Positions 14,924 through 22,235 of a stretch of DNA of 24,562 nt are shown piece after piece (position 1 is the first letter of the stretch; each line of letters starts with the position of its first letter). The stretch is taken from assembly GCA_900768465.1 (NCBI GenBank), contig CAAGCY010000020.1:1-24562 (forward strand), in the 5' to 3' direction. The translations under genes were made by a program, and so were the position numbers. The notes below the pieces were generated by a model. It had not been told where the DNA came from. It worked only from the letters and a program-made list of their open reading frames with translations, and made no database searches. This DNA comes from Alphaproteobacteria bacterium. Its GTDB lineage: Bacteria; Pseudomonadota; Alphaproteobacteria; CAAGCB01; CAG-977.

Positions 14924-14990
14924 GCCCGTATAATTCCGTTGCGCTAAACGGAAGTTTCTACCGAACAAAGATCGCTGTTCCGCTATGGGT
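14924..14990 (+). promoter_or_regulatory. Purine riboswitch aptamer, guanine type
   Basis: The three-way junction core of the B. subtilis xpt guanine aptamer is kept. P1 is GCCCGTA (14924-14930) with TATGGGT (14984-14990). J1/2 is TATAAT (14929-14934). P2 is TCCGTT/AACGGA (14935-14940/14947-14952). J2/3 AGTTTCTACC (14953-14962) is identical. P3 is GAACA/TGTTC (14963-14967/14976-14980). The J3/1 position equal to xpt C74 is C14983, the base that pairs with guanine (it is U in adenine riboswitches). Loops L2 (GCGCTA) and L3 (AAGATCGC) differ from the usual sequences but can pair GCG with CGC. The gene behind it is guanine deaminase, which fits the ligand. Confidence 0.92.
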
Positions 14991-15013
14991 GTTGTTTTAA
15001 CACTAGAGGGCTG
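14989..15013 (+). promoter_or_regulatory. Expression platform of the guanine riboswitch (RBS control)
   Basis: After P1 there is a small hairpin GTGTT/AACAC (14989-14993/14999-15003) with no T-run, then the Shine-Dalgarno AGAGGG five bases before the ATG. GGGCT (15008-15012), covering the Shine-Dalgarno, can pair with GGCCC (14923-14927), the 5' strand of P1. P1 formation on ligand binding would free the ribosome site. This predicts a translational ON switch, which suits a guanine-degrading enzyme. The alternative pairing is inferred by eye. Confidence 0.55.
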
Positions 15014-15015
15014 AG

Positions 15016-16275
15016 ATGGCGATTCAAATTTTAAAGGGCAATATTGTCCACACTCCCGCGGCGGGAAAGCTGAACATTCTGGAAAACGGACACATCATTT
15101 CGGACGGCGGAAAAATCGTCGGTCTGTTCGACGTTCTGCCCGACGCTTACAAGGGCGCGCCCGTCGTCGATTACGGCGACGCACTGATACTGCCGTCGTT
15201 CGCCGACATGCACATGCACGCCCCGCAATACCCGATGTTGGGCATGGGCATGGATTTGCCTTTGCTGGACTGGCTGAACACTTATACTTTCAACACCGAA
15301 GCCGCGTTCAAGGACAAAGACTTCGCCCGCGAAACCTACCGCGCGCTGGCGCATGAAATGATTGCCAACGGAACGACGCGCGTCTGCGCTTTTTCGTCGC
15401 TTCACCGCGAAGCCACGCTGATTTTGATGGACGAGTTTGAAAAGGCGGGCTTGACGGGCTTTGTCGGCAAAGTCAACATGGACAGAAATTCGGGCGATGT
15501 GTTGACCGAAACGACCGAAGAATCCATGCGCGAAACGCTGGCTTGGCTGGACGAAGCACACTTTGAGCATATCAAACCCGTTTTGACGCCGCGCTTCACG
15601 CCGACTTGCACGAACGAACTGATGGCATTTTTAGGAAAACTGGCGGCGGAACGCGATTTGCCCGTGCAGTCGCACCTGTCCGAAAACACGTCGGAAATCG
15701 CGTGGGTGAGGGAACTGCACCCCGACTGCGCCCAATACTGGGAAAGCTATGCAAAATATGGCTTGTTCAACGACAAAACCGTCATGGCGCACTGCGTCCA
15801 TTCCGACGAACGTGAACGCCAAGCGATGAAAGACAACGGCGTGTGGGTCGCGCATTGTCCCGATTCCAACGTCAATTTAATCAGCGGCACTGCCCCCGTG
15901 CGCAAAATGATGAACGAAGGCGTCAAGGTCGTGCTTGGTTCCGATATCGCGGGCGGTGCGCAGCTGGCGATGTATCAAGTCGTTACGGCGGCGATTCGCG
16001 CGTCCAAAGTCAAACGCATTGAAACGAACTGGACGGACGAGTTTTTGACGGTCGCCGAAGCGTTCTATCTGGGAACGACGGCGGCGGGAAAATTCTTCGG
16101 CGCAACGGGCGGCTTTGCCAAGGGCGACAAGCTGCACGCGATTGTCGTTGACGACGCGCGCTTTCCGACTCCCGTTCGCAAACTGATGGTCAAAGAACGG
16201 TTCGAACGCGCGCTTTACATGATGACCAAAGCCGACATCGCCGCCGTGTACAGCGACGGACGGCTGGTGAAATAA
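15016..16275 (+). CDS. guaD: Guanine deaminase
   Basis: The product has 419 residues; it hydrolyses guanine to xanthine and ammonia as a cytoplasmic zinc enzyme of the amidohydrolase superfamily. Zinc and catalytic residues are visible: H66 and H68 in ADMHMHAPQYP, H220 and E223 in QSHLSEN, H259 in VMAHCVH, and D310 in LGSDIAGG. The guanine deaminase signatures MDLPLLDWLNTYTF (79-92) and LTPRFTPTC (190-198) separate it from other amidohydrolases. It stands alone behind a guanine riboswitch and ends in a strong terminator. Its product would feed purine catabolism or nitrogen supply. Confidence 0.96.
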   Translation: MAIQILKGNIVHTPAAGKLNILENGHIISDGGKIVGLFDVLPDAYKGAPVVDYGDALILPSFADMHMHAPQYPMLGMGMDLPLLDWLNTYTFNTEAAFKDKDFARETYRALAHEMIANGTTRVCAFSSLHREATLILMDEFEKAGLTGFVGKVNMDRNSGDVLTETTEESMRETLAWLDEAHFEHIKPVLTPRFTPTCTNELMAFLGKLAAERDLPVQSHLSENTSEIAWVRELHPDCAQYWESYAKYGLFNDKTVMAHCVHSDERERQAMKDNGVWVAHCPDSNVNLISGTAPVRKMMNEGVKVVLGSDIAGGAQLAMYQVVTAAIRASKVKRIETNWTDEFLTVAEAFYLGTTAAGKFFGATGGFAKGDKLHAIVVDDARFPTPVRKLMVKERFERALYMMTKADIAAVYSDGRLVK

Positions 16276-16299
16276 GCAACGGATTTTAACGGAAATTAA

Positions 16300-16335
16300 A
16301 ACGGCGGCGGATAAAACCGCCGTTGTTTGTTTTTG
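16300..16335 (+). terminator. Terminator of guaD
   Basis: Stem AACGGCGG (16300-16307) with CCGCCGTT (16317-16324), 9-base loop, followed by the T-rich GTTTGTTTTT. Confidence 0.88.
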
Positions 16336-16342
16336 CAGGACG

Positions 16343-16372
16343 AAAAAAAAGCCGGCGGATTGCTCCGCCGGC
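16343..16372 (-). terminator. Terminator of the cysteine-rich protein gene
   Basis: A perfect 9-bp stem GCCGGCGGA/TCCGCCGGC with a 4-base loop; on the minus strand it is followed by eight T. It lies 11 bases after the stop of the cysteine-rich gene. Confidence 0.92.
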
Positions 16373-16383
16373 TGATATTCAGG

Positions 16384-18939
16384 TTAACGGCATGTACTGC
16401 CTTGTTTCGTGGCGCCTGTTAGAGAACAAGACGCGCATCCAGCAATGCATTGCGAAGAGTCCGTACACGATTTACCAAAGTCAGCAGATACGCGTTCATC
16501 CGCACATCTTTTCAACTTCGGACCGCCGCAACCGTAATCGTATTCGATATACTTGGTGCATTCACAGTATCCGTTGCCGTTGTCTTTACGGTATTGTCCG
16601 CATTTTGAAGTTTTAACGCACGCGCTGTTGCTGCCCATCAGGGTATAGCCCGGGAAACAGGATGTGCAACATTTATGCGTCGTACTAACGTTCGAATGTT
16701 CGCATCCTTCTGAGGAGGGGCAACTCAAACACCATTTGTGATCGATTTGATAGTTGCTGCCACTGCCTGTACACAATTTTGCACATTTTCCGTCCGTACC
16801 GACATCACCCGTGTAAATAAAGTTGCCGTTCAAGTCAGTCGGAACAAAATACGATGAATTAATCTGCTTGCAGGTTTTGGTAGTGCATTGATCTCTTCCC
16901 GCACCGGTATGATTGGGCTGGCATTTCATGCATTTCCAGCATCCCTCGATGTTGCTACCCCAAGAACCTTGACCGCAGGCGTATTTGTCGGACAGCAAGC
17001 CTTGTTCTTCACAAGACGCTTTGACGCATTTTCCGCACGGCAGAACACCAGATTGACCGTTCTTTTCAAGCTTGTAGCCTTTGTCGCAGGTCGTGACGCT
17101 TGTCGAATAACCGGACGGGCAGGCTTTGGGTTTGCATTCGTTGTTCGAATCGCATTGTTCGCCCGTGCCGCAATCCGAATCCTTGGTGCAGCAGTCCGAT
17201 ATTTCAACGCATTTGTGGTTGGTCGGCAACCGGCATTCACCACAGGTCAACGTCTGGCATTGACCGTTCGTGCAAGCCGCGTCGAAATCACAGTCGGCAT
17301 TGCTTGTGCAGCACCCCTTGACTTTGGTGCAAGCGTGATTTTCGACTTTCTGGCATTCACCGCAGGTAACGGGAACGCAAGTGTTGTTTTCGCACTTTTC
17401 GTCGGAAGCGCAAGCACTGTTGTTTGCACAATATCCGTCAATCGGCGAACAGGAGACGCATCCGTCGTATTTTGTCGCCGTTGGCGTGTATCCCGCCGAG
17501 CAGGAGGTCGACAGCCCCAGTTCTTCGCAGGTCTTTTTTACGCATTTTCCCGCAACGACTTTATAGCCGTCTTCGCATTTCACGCAGGATGTTTCGGAAC
17601 TGCATTGTTCGCAATTCGGATTGACCGTTTTGCAGGCGACGCAGGTCGAACCGCTTAACGTATAGCCCGTTTTGCAAGCCGTACATTCAAAACATCCGCC
17701 GACCGAAGAACATGCCGCGCAATTCGCCGTTCCCGATACACAGGTTGCCTTGTTCGTGAACGTGCATCCCGGTTTGCAGCCGCCTTTGCCGTCGGAAACA
17801 TAGCCGGTCGGACAAGTCGGGCAGGGTTCGTTTTCTTTGCAAGAAACACATCCGGCATCGACTGTTCCCGCGTTTTCGCACTGTTTTCCCGCGGGGCAGT
17901 CCGAATCTTTCGAACAAACCGGAGTTACGCAACCGCCGTTGCCGTCGGCGATTTGACCTTCGGTGCAGTTGCAGGGTTCGCCTTTTTCACACGGACGGCA
18001 CGTCGAATCGGAAGTTCCCGCATTTTCGCAGGTGTTGCCCGCGGCGCAGGGAACCGTTGAAGAACATTTGATTTCGGCACAGCCGCCTTTGCCGTCAGCC
18101 AGTTGACCGTCGGGGCAGGTGCATTGCGTATCTTTCGCGCAAGCAACGCATTCAGCATCGGTCAATCCGGGATTTTTGCATTGCATGCCCGCGCCACAGT
18201 CGGAATCGCCAAAGCAAGCAACCGCGGAACAGCCGCCTTTGCCGTCGGGAACCTGACCCGAGGGACAAGGGTTTTCGCAATCATTGTTGTTGCCTGCCGC
18301 GCACGGTTCGCATTTGCAGGTCAACGGATTGGATTTCTGACCGTCGGAACAGCTTTCGGTTTCTTTGCAATAACAGCTGCCAAAGCCGTCGGAAACGCTG
18401 TCGCCCGCGCAATCGCATTTTTCGTCTTTGTCGCAAGGCAGGCAGGAACAGCCGTTTTCTTTATAATATTGTCCCGCAGAACAGGATTTCGCACCGGCAC
18501 AGTAACAGCCGCCGCTGCCGTCGGACACTTGCGCCCCCGGACAGTTGCAGGAATCGCCGTCTTTACAGACTTCGCATTTGCCGTCTTTGCAAACTTTGCC
18601 CGAACCGCAAGACGAATCCGTGCAGGTGCAAACCGCCGCATGGTCTTTGACCACGCATTTCGGCAAAGTTGAATCCGTGCAGGTCGAAGACGTGCATGCC
18701 GAAACGCATTTGCCGTCTTTGCACATTTGACTGGGCAGGCAGTTGCTGTTTGATGAGCAAACTCCCTTTTGTGCACTGGTCATCGGCGATGCTTGTCTGG
18801 AGCCGTCCCCATAACCCAGTTTGACACTTTTCGCAATCACAAACGAATCCGATTCGTTAAACACGGCGTTTGCTTCAAACGCAAAAGCCGGAGCAGTCAT
18901 ACAGCAGACGCTCAAGACTATGCTTGTCAATATTTTCAT
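16384..18939 (-). CDS. Very cysteine-rich secreted repeat protein, function unknown
   Basis: The product has 851 residues. A signal peptide at about 1-20 ends AFA; 21-60 is a short Cys-free stretch. From residue 61 to the end there are about 124 cysteines, near 16 percent, in patterns such as CKDGKC, CxxDSDCxxGxxC and CxxC. Residues 225-388 hold a 50-residue repeat in three full copies and one partial, each opening CPxGQxxDGKGGC. Residues 526-607 hold two 40-residue repeats opening CGEC with NHxC and CCTxxxDC inside. The spacing resembles EGF-like or Dickkopf/furin-like disulfide modules, but I do not assign a family. There is no membrane anchor or LPxTG, so it is secreted or surface-bound by other means. 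GAAGGA precedes the start; it is monocistronic with a strong terminator. It needs a disulfide-forming periplasm. Confidence 0.88.
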   Translation of the reverse strand: MKILTSIVLSVCCMTAPAFAFEANAVFNESDSFVIAKSVKLGYGDGSRQASPMTSAQKGVCSSNSNCLPSQMCKDGKCVSACTSSTCTDSTLPKCVVKDHAAVCTCTDSSCGSGKVCKDGKCEVCKDGDSCNCPGAQVSDGSGGCYCAGAKSCSAGQYYKENGCSCLPCDKDEKCDCAGDSVSDGFGSCYCKETESCSDGQKSNPLTCKCEPCAAGNNNDCENPCPSGQVPDGKGGCSAVACFGDSDCGAGMQCKNPGLTDAECVACAKDTQCTCPDGQLADGKGGCAEIKCSSTVPCAAGNTCENAGTSDSTCRPCEKGEPCNCTEGQIADGNGGCVTPVCSKDSDCPAGKQCENAGTVDAGCVSCKENEPCPTCPTGYVSDGKGGCKPGCTFTNKATCVSGTANCAACSSVGGCFECTACKTGYTLSGSTCVACKTVNPNCEQCSSETSCVKCEDGYKVVAGKCVKKTCEELGLSTSCSAGYTPTATKYDGCVSCSPIDGYCANNSACASDEKCENNTCVPVTCGECQKVENHACTKVKGCCTSNADCDFDAACTNGQCQTLTCGECRLPTNHKCVEISDCCTKDSDCGTGEQCDSNNECKPKACPSGYSTSVTTCDKGYKLEKNGQSGVLPCGKCVKASCEEQGLLSDKYACGQGSWGSNIEGCWKCMKCQPNHTGAGRDQCTTKTCKQINSSYFVPTDLNGNFIYTGDVGTDGKCAKLCTGSGSNYQIDHKWCLSCPSSEGCEHSNVSTTHKCCTSCFPGYTLMGSNSACVKTSKCGQYRKDNGNGYCECTKYIEYDYGCGGPKLKRCADERVSADFGKSCTDSSQCIAGCASCSLTGATKQGSTCR
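17119..17364 (-). repeat. Two 40-residue coding repeats in the cysteine-rich protein
   Basis: Residues 526-565 and 566-607 align at exactly 40 residues: CGEC, NHxC, CCTxxxDCD/G, C, then a closing C before the next CGEC. Confidence 0.8.
17776..18267 (-). repeat. 3.3 copies of a 50-residue coding repeat in the cysteine-rich protein
   Basis: Repeat starts at Cys225, Cys275, Cys325 and Cys376 give periods of 50, 50 and 51. The unit order is C-P-x-G-Q-x-x-D-G-K-G-G-C, then C-xxxxx-C-xAGxxC-xNxG-xxDxxC-xxC-xxxxxC. Each unit has nine or ten cysteines, mostly at identical positions. Confidence 0.85.
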
Positions 18940-19013
18940 GGTGCTAATCCTTCAGCTGAAAATTCCAACTGCGATTATCCTACCATAAATTTGCGGAAAA
19001 AAGAAAAATTTTT

Positions 19014-20066
19014 TTAATTCAAAGGCACTTGTCCCGCATAGACTTTGCCGTTTTGCAGACTGAACGCCGATGTCAGAGAAGGACGAACTTCGCCCGCCGC
19101 TTGTTTGACGCGTTCGCCCAAAACGATTTTTGCCAGCGAAACCTGCGATTGACTGACGGCGCCGGTTTGCGCCAGCTTGTCCAGAAAATCGAAAAAGCCG
19201 TAGACTTTTCCGACCGCCGCCGCCGTCGGTTCGTACCCGTCGTCAAAGCCGATTGTTCCCGACAGTTGCGCCATGAAAGGCTGCCATATCAATTCCGCCT
19301 GACCGATTTCGACAATGCCGCCGCCGTTCAGCCACTTTGTCAGCAAAGGCGTGCCGTCATCGTCCGTCGAAGCGGGCAGGGAACCTTTTAAATACAAATA
19401 ATCGGCGGTCGGCGACAAAGGAGGAACAAGCGCGGCGGGCGGTGTCGTCCGATTGACCGTCAAGTCGAAAGAAAGTGCCGACGGAACCGTTTTTTCGGCG
19501 TGAAAGGCTATGTCGCCCACGGTAAAGCCCGTCCAATTTTGGGGCGAAGCGGTTTGAATGTTTTTGACAGATACGGACAAAACGGCAGGCGATTTTTGAA
19601 TAACGGCTTCACCTTCGCCGATGATAAAGCGGATGTCCGCGGCTGTTTTGGTTTTCAAGGAATGAGTCCCGCTGAACTTCAGTCCGATTTTTCCCGTCAA
19701 GGGATTGGCGGAAACGTTCAGACGGCTTGTTTTCAGCTCCCAACCGCCCATTTTGGCGGGCGCGGTCAAAACAACGCCGTCCAAATGCACTCCGCCCGTA
19801 AAGTCGGCGAACGACGATTTAATGCGGTACGAAACACCGAATCCGTTTGCGCCGATTTCCTTGAACACGGCATATACTTGCGCTTTCAGACGGCGTTCCG
19901 CGTACAGGTTCAGCATGGACGCCAGCACGAAAATAAATATAAAAAGGACGACAATGCCGCGGCTGCTTGTGAAAAAAGCGGCGATTTCCTTTGCCTTCGC
20001 GCGTTTTTCAGCGAATCGCGCGGCAGAGTTCGGCTGTAATCGGGGAAGCTTGTTGATGTCCAGCAT
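19014..20066 (-). CDS. Membrane-anchored DUF2125-like protein
   Basis: The product has 350 residues. A basic cytoplasmic N-terminus (1-36, KRAKAKE) precedes one transmembrane helix (about 37-55), and the rest is a periplasmic, beta-rich domain. The pattern GVSYRIKSSFADFTGGVHLDGV (72-93; key GFGV and HLDGV) and the end SLQNGKVYAGQVPLN resemble the alphaproteobacterial DUF2125 family, whose function is unknown; the match is from memory. An AsmA-like lipid-related fold is possible but not shown. It lies 74 bases upstream of the cysteine-rich gene on the same strand and is divergent from the HAD gene. Confidence 0.65.
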   Translation of the reverse strand: MLDINKLPRLQPNSAARFAEKRAKAKEIAAFFTSSRGIVVLFIFIFVLASMLNLYAERRLKAQVYAVFKEIGANGFGVSYRIKSSFADFTGGVHLDGVVLTAPAKMGGWELKTSRLNVSANPLTGKIGLKFSGTHSLKTKTAADIRFIIGEGEAVIQKSPAVLSVSVKNIQTASPQNWTGFTVGDIAFHAEKTVPSALSFDLTVNRTTPPAALVPPLSPTADYLYLKGSLPASTDDDGTPLLTKWLNGGGIVEIGQAELIWQPFMAQLSGTIGFDDGYEPTAAAVGKVYGFFDFLDKLAQTGAVSQSQVSLAKIVLGERVKQAAGEVRPSLTSAFSLQNGKVYAGQVPLN

Positions 20067-20080
20067 GAGGGCTTTCCGTC

Positions 20081-20127
20081 TTGTTTGAAACGAGGATTCA
20101 TTATAATATACTTTCCGCAGATTTGAA
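20081..20127. promoter_or_regulatory. Overlapping divergent -10 elements between DUF2125-like and HAD genes
   Basis: A TATAAT exists on each strand from one AT-rich block: plus 20102-20107 with TTGTTT 15 bases upstream, minus 20100-20105 with TTCAAA (20122-20127) 16 bases upstream. The -35 elements are weak, so this is tentative; if real, the two genes compete for one polymerase site. Confidence 0.35.
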
Positions 20128-20157
20128 GCTTTTTAATTTCCCAAAGGAGTGTCGGCA

Positions 20158-20769
20158 ATGACGATAAAGGCTGTAGTGTTTGATTTCGGCGGCGTTTTGG
20201 TCGAATGGGATCCGCGTCGGCTGTACCGCAAGATTTTTTCGGACGAATCGGAAATGGAAGCTTTTTTGAAAAACGTGTGTTCGCCGGAATGGAACTTGAC
20301 TTTGGATAAAGGCAAGCCGTTCAAACAGGCGGTCGCCGAACGAATCGCCCTGTTTCCGGAATATGCCGACGAAATCCGCGCGTTTGACGACAGGTGGGAG
20401 GAAATGCGCGGAAATGCGATTGCCGAAAATGTTGCTCTGTTGCGCCGTTTGGCAAAGCGTTACCCCGTGTACGGACTGACCAACTGGTCAGAAGAAAAAT
20501 TCCTGCAGACAAAACCGAAATTCGATTTTTTCAATCTTTTCAACGGAATTGTCGTGTCGGGCGTCGAAAAAGAAGTCAAACCCGAACCCCGTTTGTTCGA
20601 GATTTTATTGGAACGTTATGGCTTGAACGCAAACGAGTGTGTGTTCATCGACGATTCTTTGCCGAATGTCGAAACGGCGAAAAAACTGGGCTTTACGGCG
20701 TTTCGCTTTACAACGCCCGACAAGCTGGTCGCCGATTTGAAAGCCGCGGGTGTCGAAACGGACGGATGA
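20158..20769 (+). CDS. HAD-superfamily hydrolase (YihX-like, subfamily IA)
   Basis: The product has 203 residues. Motif I is VVFDFGGVLVEWD with the nucleophile D9; the usual second acidic residue two positions on is Gly11, as in YihX-like proteins (FDLGNV). Motif II is YGLTNWS, motif III the Lys in KEVKPEPRLFEI, motif IV CVFIDDSLPNVETA. A helical cap lies between motifs I and II. YihX dephosphorylates sugar phosphates in E. coli, but the substrate here is unknown. ATG 20158 is chosen because AAGGAG lies 8 bases before it; a GTG at 20149 overlaps that site. The gene ends 8 bases before the trp leader promoter. Confidence 0.88.
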   Translation: MTIKAVVFDFGGVLVEWDPRRLYRKIFSDESEMEAFLKNVCSPEWNLTLDKGKPFKQAVAERIALFPEYADEIRAFDDRWEEMRGNAIAENVALLRRLAKRYPVYGLTNWSEEKFLQTKPKFDFFNLFNGIVVSGVEKEVKPEPRLFEILLERYGLNANECVFIDDSLPNVETAKKLGFTAFRFTTPDKLVADLKAAGVETDG

Positions 20770-20776
20770 TTTTTGT

Positions 20777-20806
20777 TTGACATTATTTAAACGGGCGTGC
20801 TATCGT
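20777..20806 (+). promoter_or_regulatory. Promoter of the trpL-trpB transcript
   Basis: A perfect TTGACA (20777-20782), 18-base spacer and TATCGT (20801-20806). Counting +1 seven bases after the end of the -10 places it at 20813, the A of the leader peptide ATG, so the leader would be translated from a leaderless 5' end. Confidence 0.7.
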
Positions 20807-20812
20807 TTTGCC

Positions 20813-20872
20813 ATGATGAAAAGCATTTTTGATATAGCCTCCTGCGGGCAAAAGTGGTGGCGTCGTTCTTGA
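20813..20872 (+). CDS. trpL: trp leader peptide
   Basis: A 19-codon reading frame encodes MMKSIFDIASCGQKWWRRS and a TGA. Two tandem Trp codons (20855-20860) near the end, a stop inside the first arm of an RNA hairpin, and a terminator 38 bases later in front of trpB identify a ribosome-stalling leader. No Shine-Dalgarno lies before the ATG; the promoter puts the 5' end at the ATG itself. Leaderless trpL is known in rhizobia (Sinorhizobium meliloti trpE leader). When charged tRNA-Trp is scarce, stalling on the Trp codons would free segment 2 to form the antiterminator. Confidence 0.88.
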   Translation: MMKSIFDIASCGQKWWRRS

Positions 20873-20924
20873 ACGGGGACGACGTGAAAGTGCTTTGACT
20901 GTTTATATGCCGCGCGTTTCCCCG
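20861..20924 (+). promoter_or_regulatory. trp attenuator: 1:2 hairpin and possible 2:3 antiterminator
   Basis: Segment 1 CGTCGTTC (20861-20868) starts just after the Trp codons and pairs over 8 bp with GGACGACG-containing segment 2 (20877-20884). Segment 2 can instead pair with segment 3: CGGGGA (20874-20879) with TCCCCG (20919-20924), extended by CG:CG after a two-base bulge. Segment 3 is also the left arm of the terminator. The pairings exclude each other as in classic trp attenuation. Confidence 0.78.
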
Positions 20925-20945
20925 ACGGGAACGGGCGGTTTTTTC
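20910..20945 (+). terminator. trp attenuator terminator (3:4 hairpin)
   Basis: CCGCGCGTTTCCC pairs with GGGAACGGGCGG (20927-20938) with one mismatch and one bulge, followed by six T (20939-20944). It lies about 75 bases before the trpB ATG and after the leader stop. Confidence 0.88.
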
Positions 20946-21020
20946 TTATCCTTGAAATTTTCGACGCTTGTTCCCTCAAAGGAAACGGCGGCTTTTGCAA
21001 AGAATGAAAGGATTTGAAAA

Positions 21021-22211
21021 ATGAATGCATCGACCTCTGAAACCCAAGGCTTTTTCGGCAGATTCGGCGGAATGTTCGTGTCCGAAACGCTCCAACCCGT
21101 TATGCGTGAAATCGCGGACGCCTACAATACGCTGAAAAACGACGCCGATTTCAGAAAACAGCTGGCGGATTACGCCAAAGAATATATCGGTCGCGAAACG
21201 CCTCTGTACTTTGCCGAACGGCTCAGCCGCGAAATCGGAGGAGCGAAAATTTACTTGAAACGCGAAGATTTGTGCCATACGGGCGCGCATAAAATCAATA
21301 ATGTCATGGGACAGATTTTGGTGGCGAAGTTTATGGGCAAAAAGCGGATTATCGCCGAAACGGGCGCGGGACAGCACGGAGTCGCAACCGCGACGGGCGC
21401 GGCTTTGCTGGGGCTGAAATGTCGGGTCTATATGGGCGAGGAAGATACAAAACGGCAGGAATTGAACGTTTTTCGCATGAAGCTTTTGGGGGCGGAAGTC
21501 GTCCCCGTAACCAAAGGACAGCGCACGTTAAGCGATGCCGTCGATGCCGCTTTGCAGGATTTGGCGGAAAATTATCGGGATACTTTTTATTTGGTCGGTT
21601 CCGCCGTCGGACCGCATCCGTATCCGACCATGGTGCGCGATTTCCAGTCCGTCATCGGAACGGAAGCGCGCCGGCAAATTCTGGAACATGAAGGACGATT
21701 GCCCGATTACGCCGTTGCTTGCGTCGGCGGCGGCAGCAACGCCATCGGATTGTTCGCGGGATTTATGAAAGACGAAAGCGTCGCTTTGGTCGGTGTCGAA
21801 GCGGCGGGCAAAGGATTGGATTCGGGCAAACATTGCGCGACAATGACCAAAGGCCGCCCCGGCGTTTTGCACGGCGCTTATTCGTATCTGCTGCAGGACG
21901 AAGCGGGCAACCCCGCAATGACTTACAGCATTTCCGCGGGGCTTGACTATCCGGGAATCGGGGCGGAACACAGCTTTTTAAAAGATTCGGGGCGCGCCGT
22001 TTACGAAACCGCGACGGACAAAGAAGCGCTGGACGCGTGTGTTCGCCTGAGCCGCACGGAAGGCATCATCCCCGCGTTGGAATCGTCGCATGCTTTGGCT
22101 TACGCGATGAAGCTGGCGTCGACGCTTGACGCGGATAAAATCATTGTTGTCAATCTGTCGGGACGCGGCGATAAAGACGTGCATATCATCCGCGAGAATA
22201 TCGCCTTGTAA
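21021..22211 (+). CDS. trpB: Tryptophan synthase beta chain
   Basis: The product has 396 residues. It joins indole (from TrpA) and serine to give tryptophan, using PLP. Motifs: FGRFGGMFVSETL near the N-terminus, PLP lysine K91 in HTGAHKINN, catalytic Glu113 in AETGAGQHGVATA, VGSAVGPHPYP, phosphate-binding GGGSNAIG, and C-terminal LSGRGDKD. The length is standard for TrpB1, the TrpA-partnered type. AAAGGA precedes the start. trpF and trpA, usual neighbours in many bacteria, do not flank it here. The attenuator upstream controls trpB directly. Confidence 0.98.
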   Translation: MNASTSETQGFFGRFGGMFVSETLQPVMREIADAYNTLKNDADFRKQLADYAKEYIGRETPLYFAERLSREIGGAKIYLKREDLCHTGAHKINNVMGQILVAKFMGKKRIIAETGAGQHGVATATGAALLGLKCRVYMGEEDTKRQELNVFRMKLLGAEVVPVTKGQRTLSDAVDAALQDLAENYRDTFYLVGSAVGPHPYPTMVRDFQSVIGTEARRQILEHEGRLPDYAVACVGGGSNAIGLFAGFMKDESVALVGVEAAGKGLDSGKHCATMTKGRPGVLHGAYSYLLQDEAGNPAMTYSISAGLDYPGIGAEHSFLKDSGRAVYETATDKEALDACVRLSRTEGIIPALESSHALAYAMKLASTLDADKIIVVNLSGRGDKDVHIIRENIAL

Positions 22212-22235
22212 CGCAATCGGAGCGCAGGCGGCGGT

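Noticed and set aside
16888..17658. 256-codon open frame opposite the cysteine-rich gene
   Set aside because: Ala/Phe/Val-rich translation is the complement of Cys codons; no start signal.
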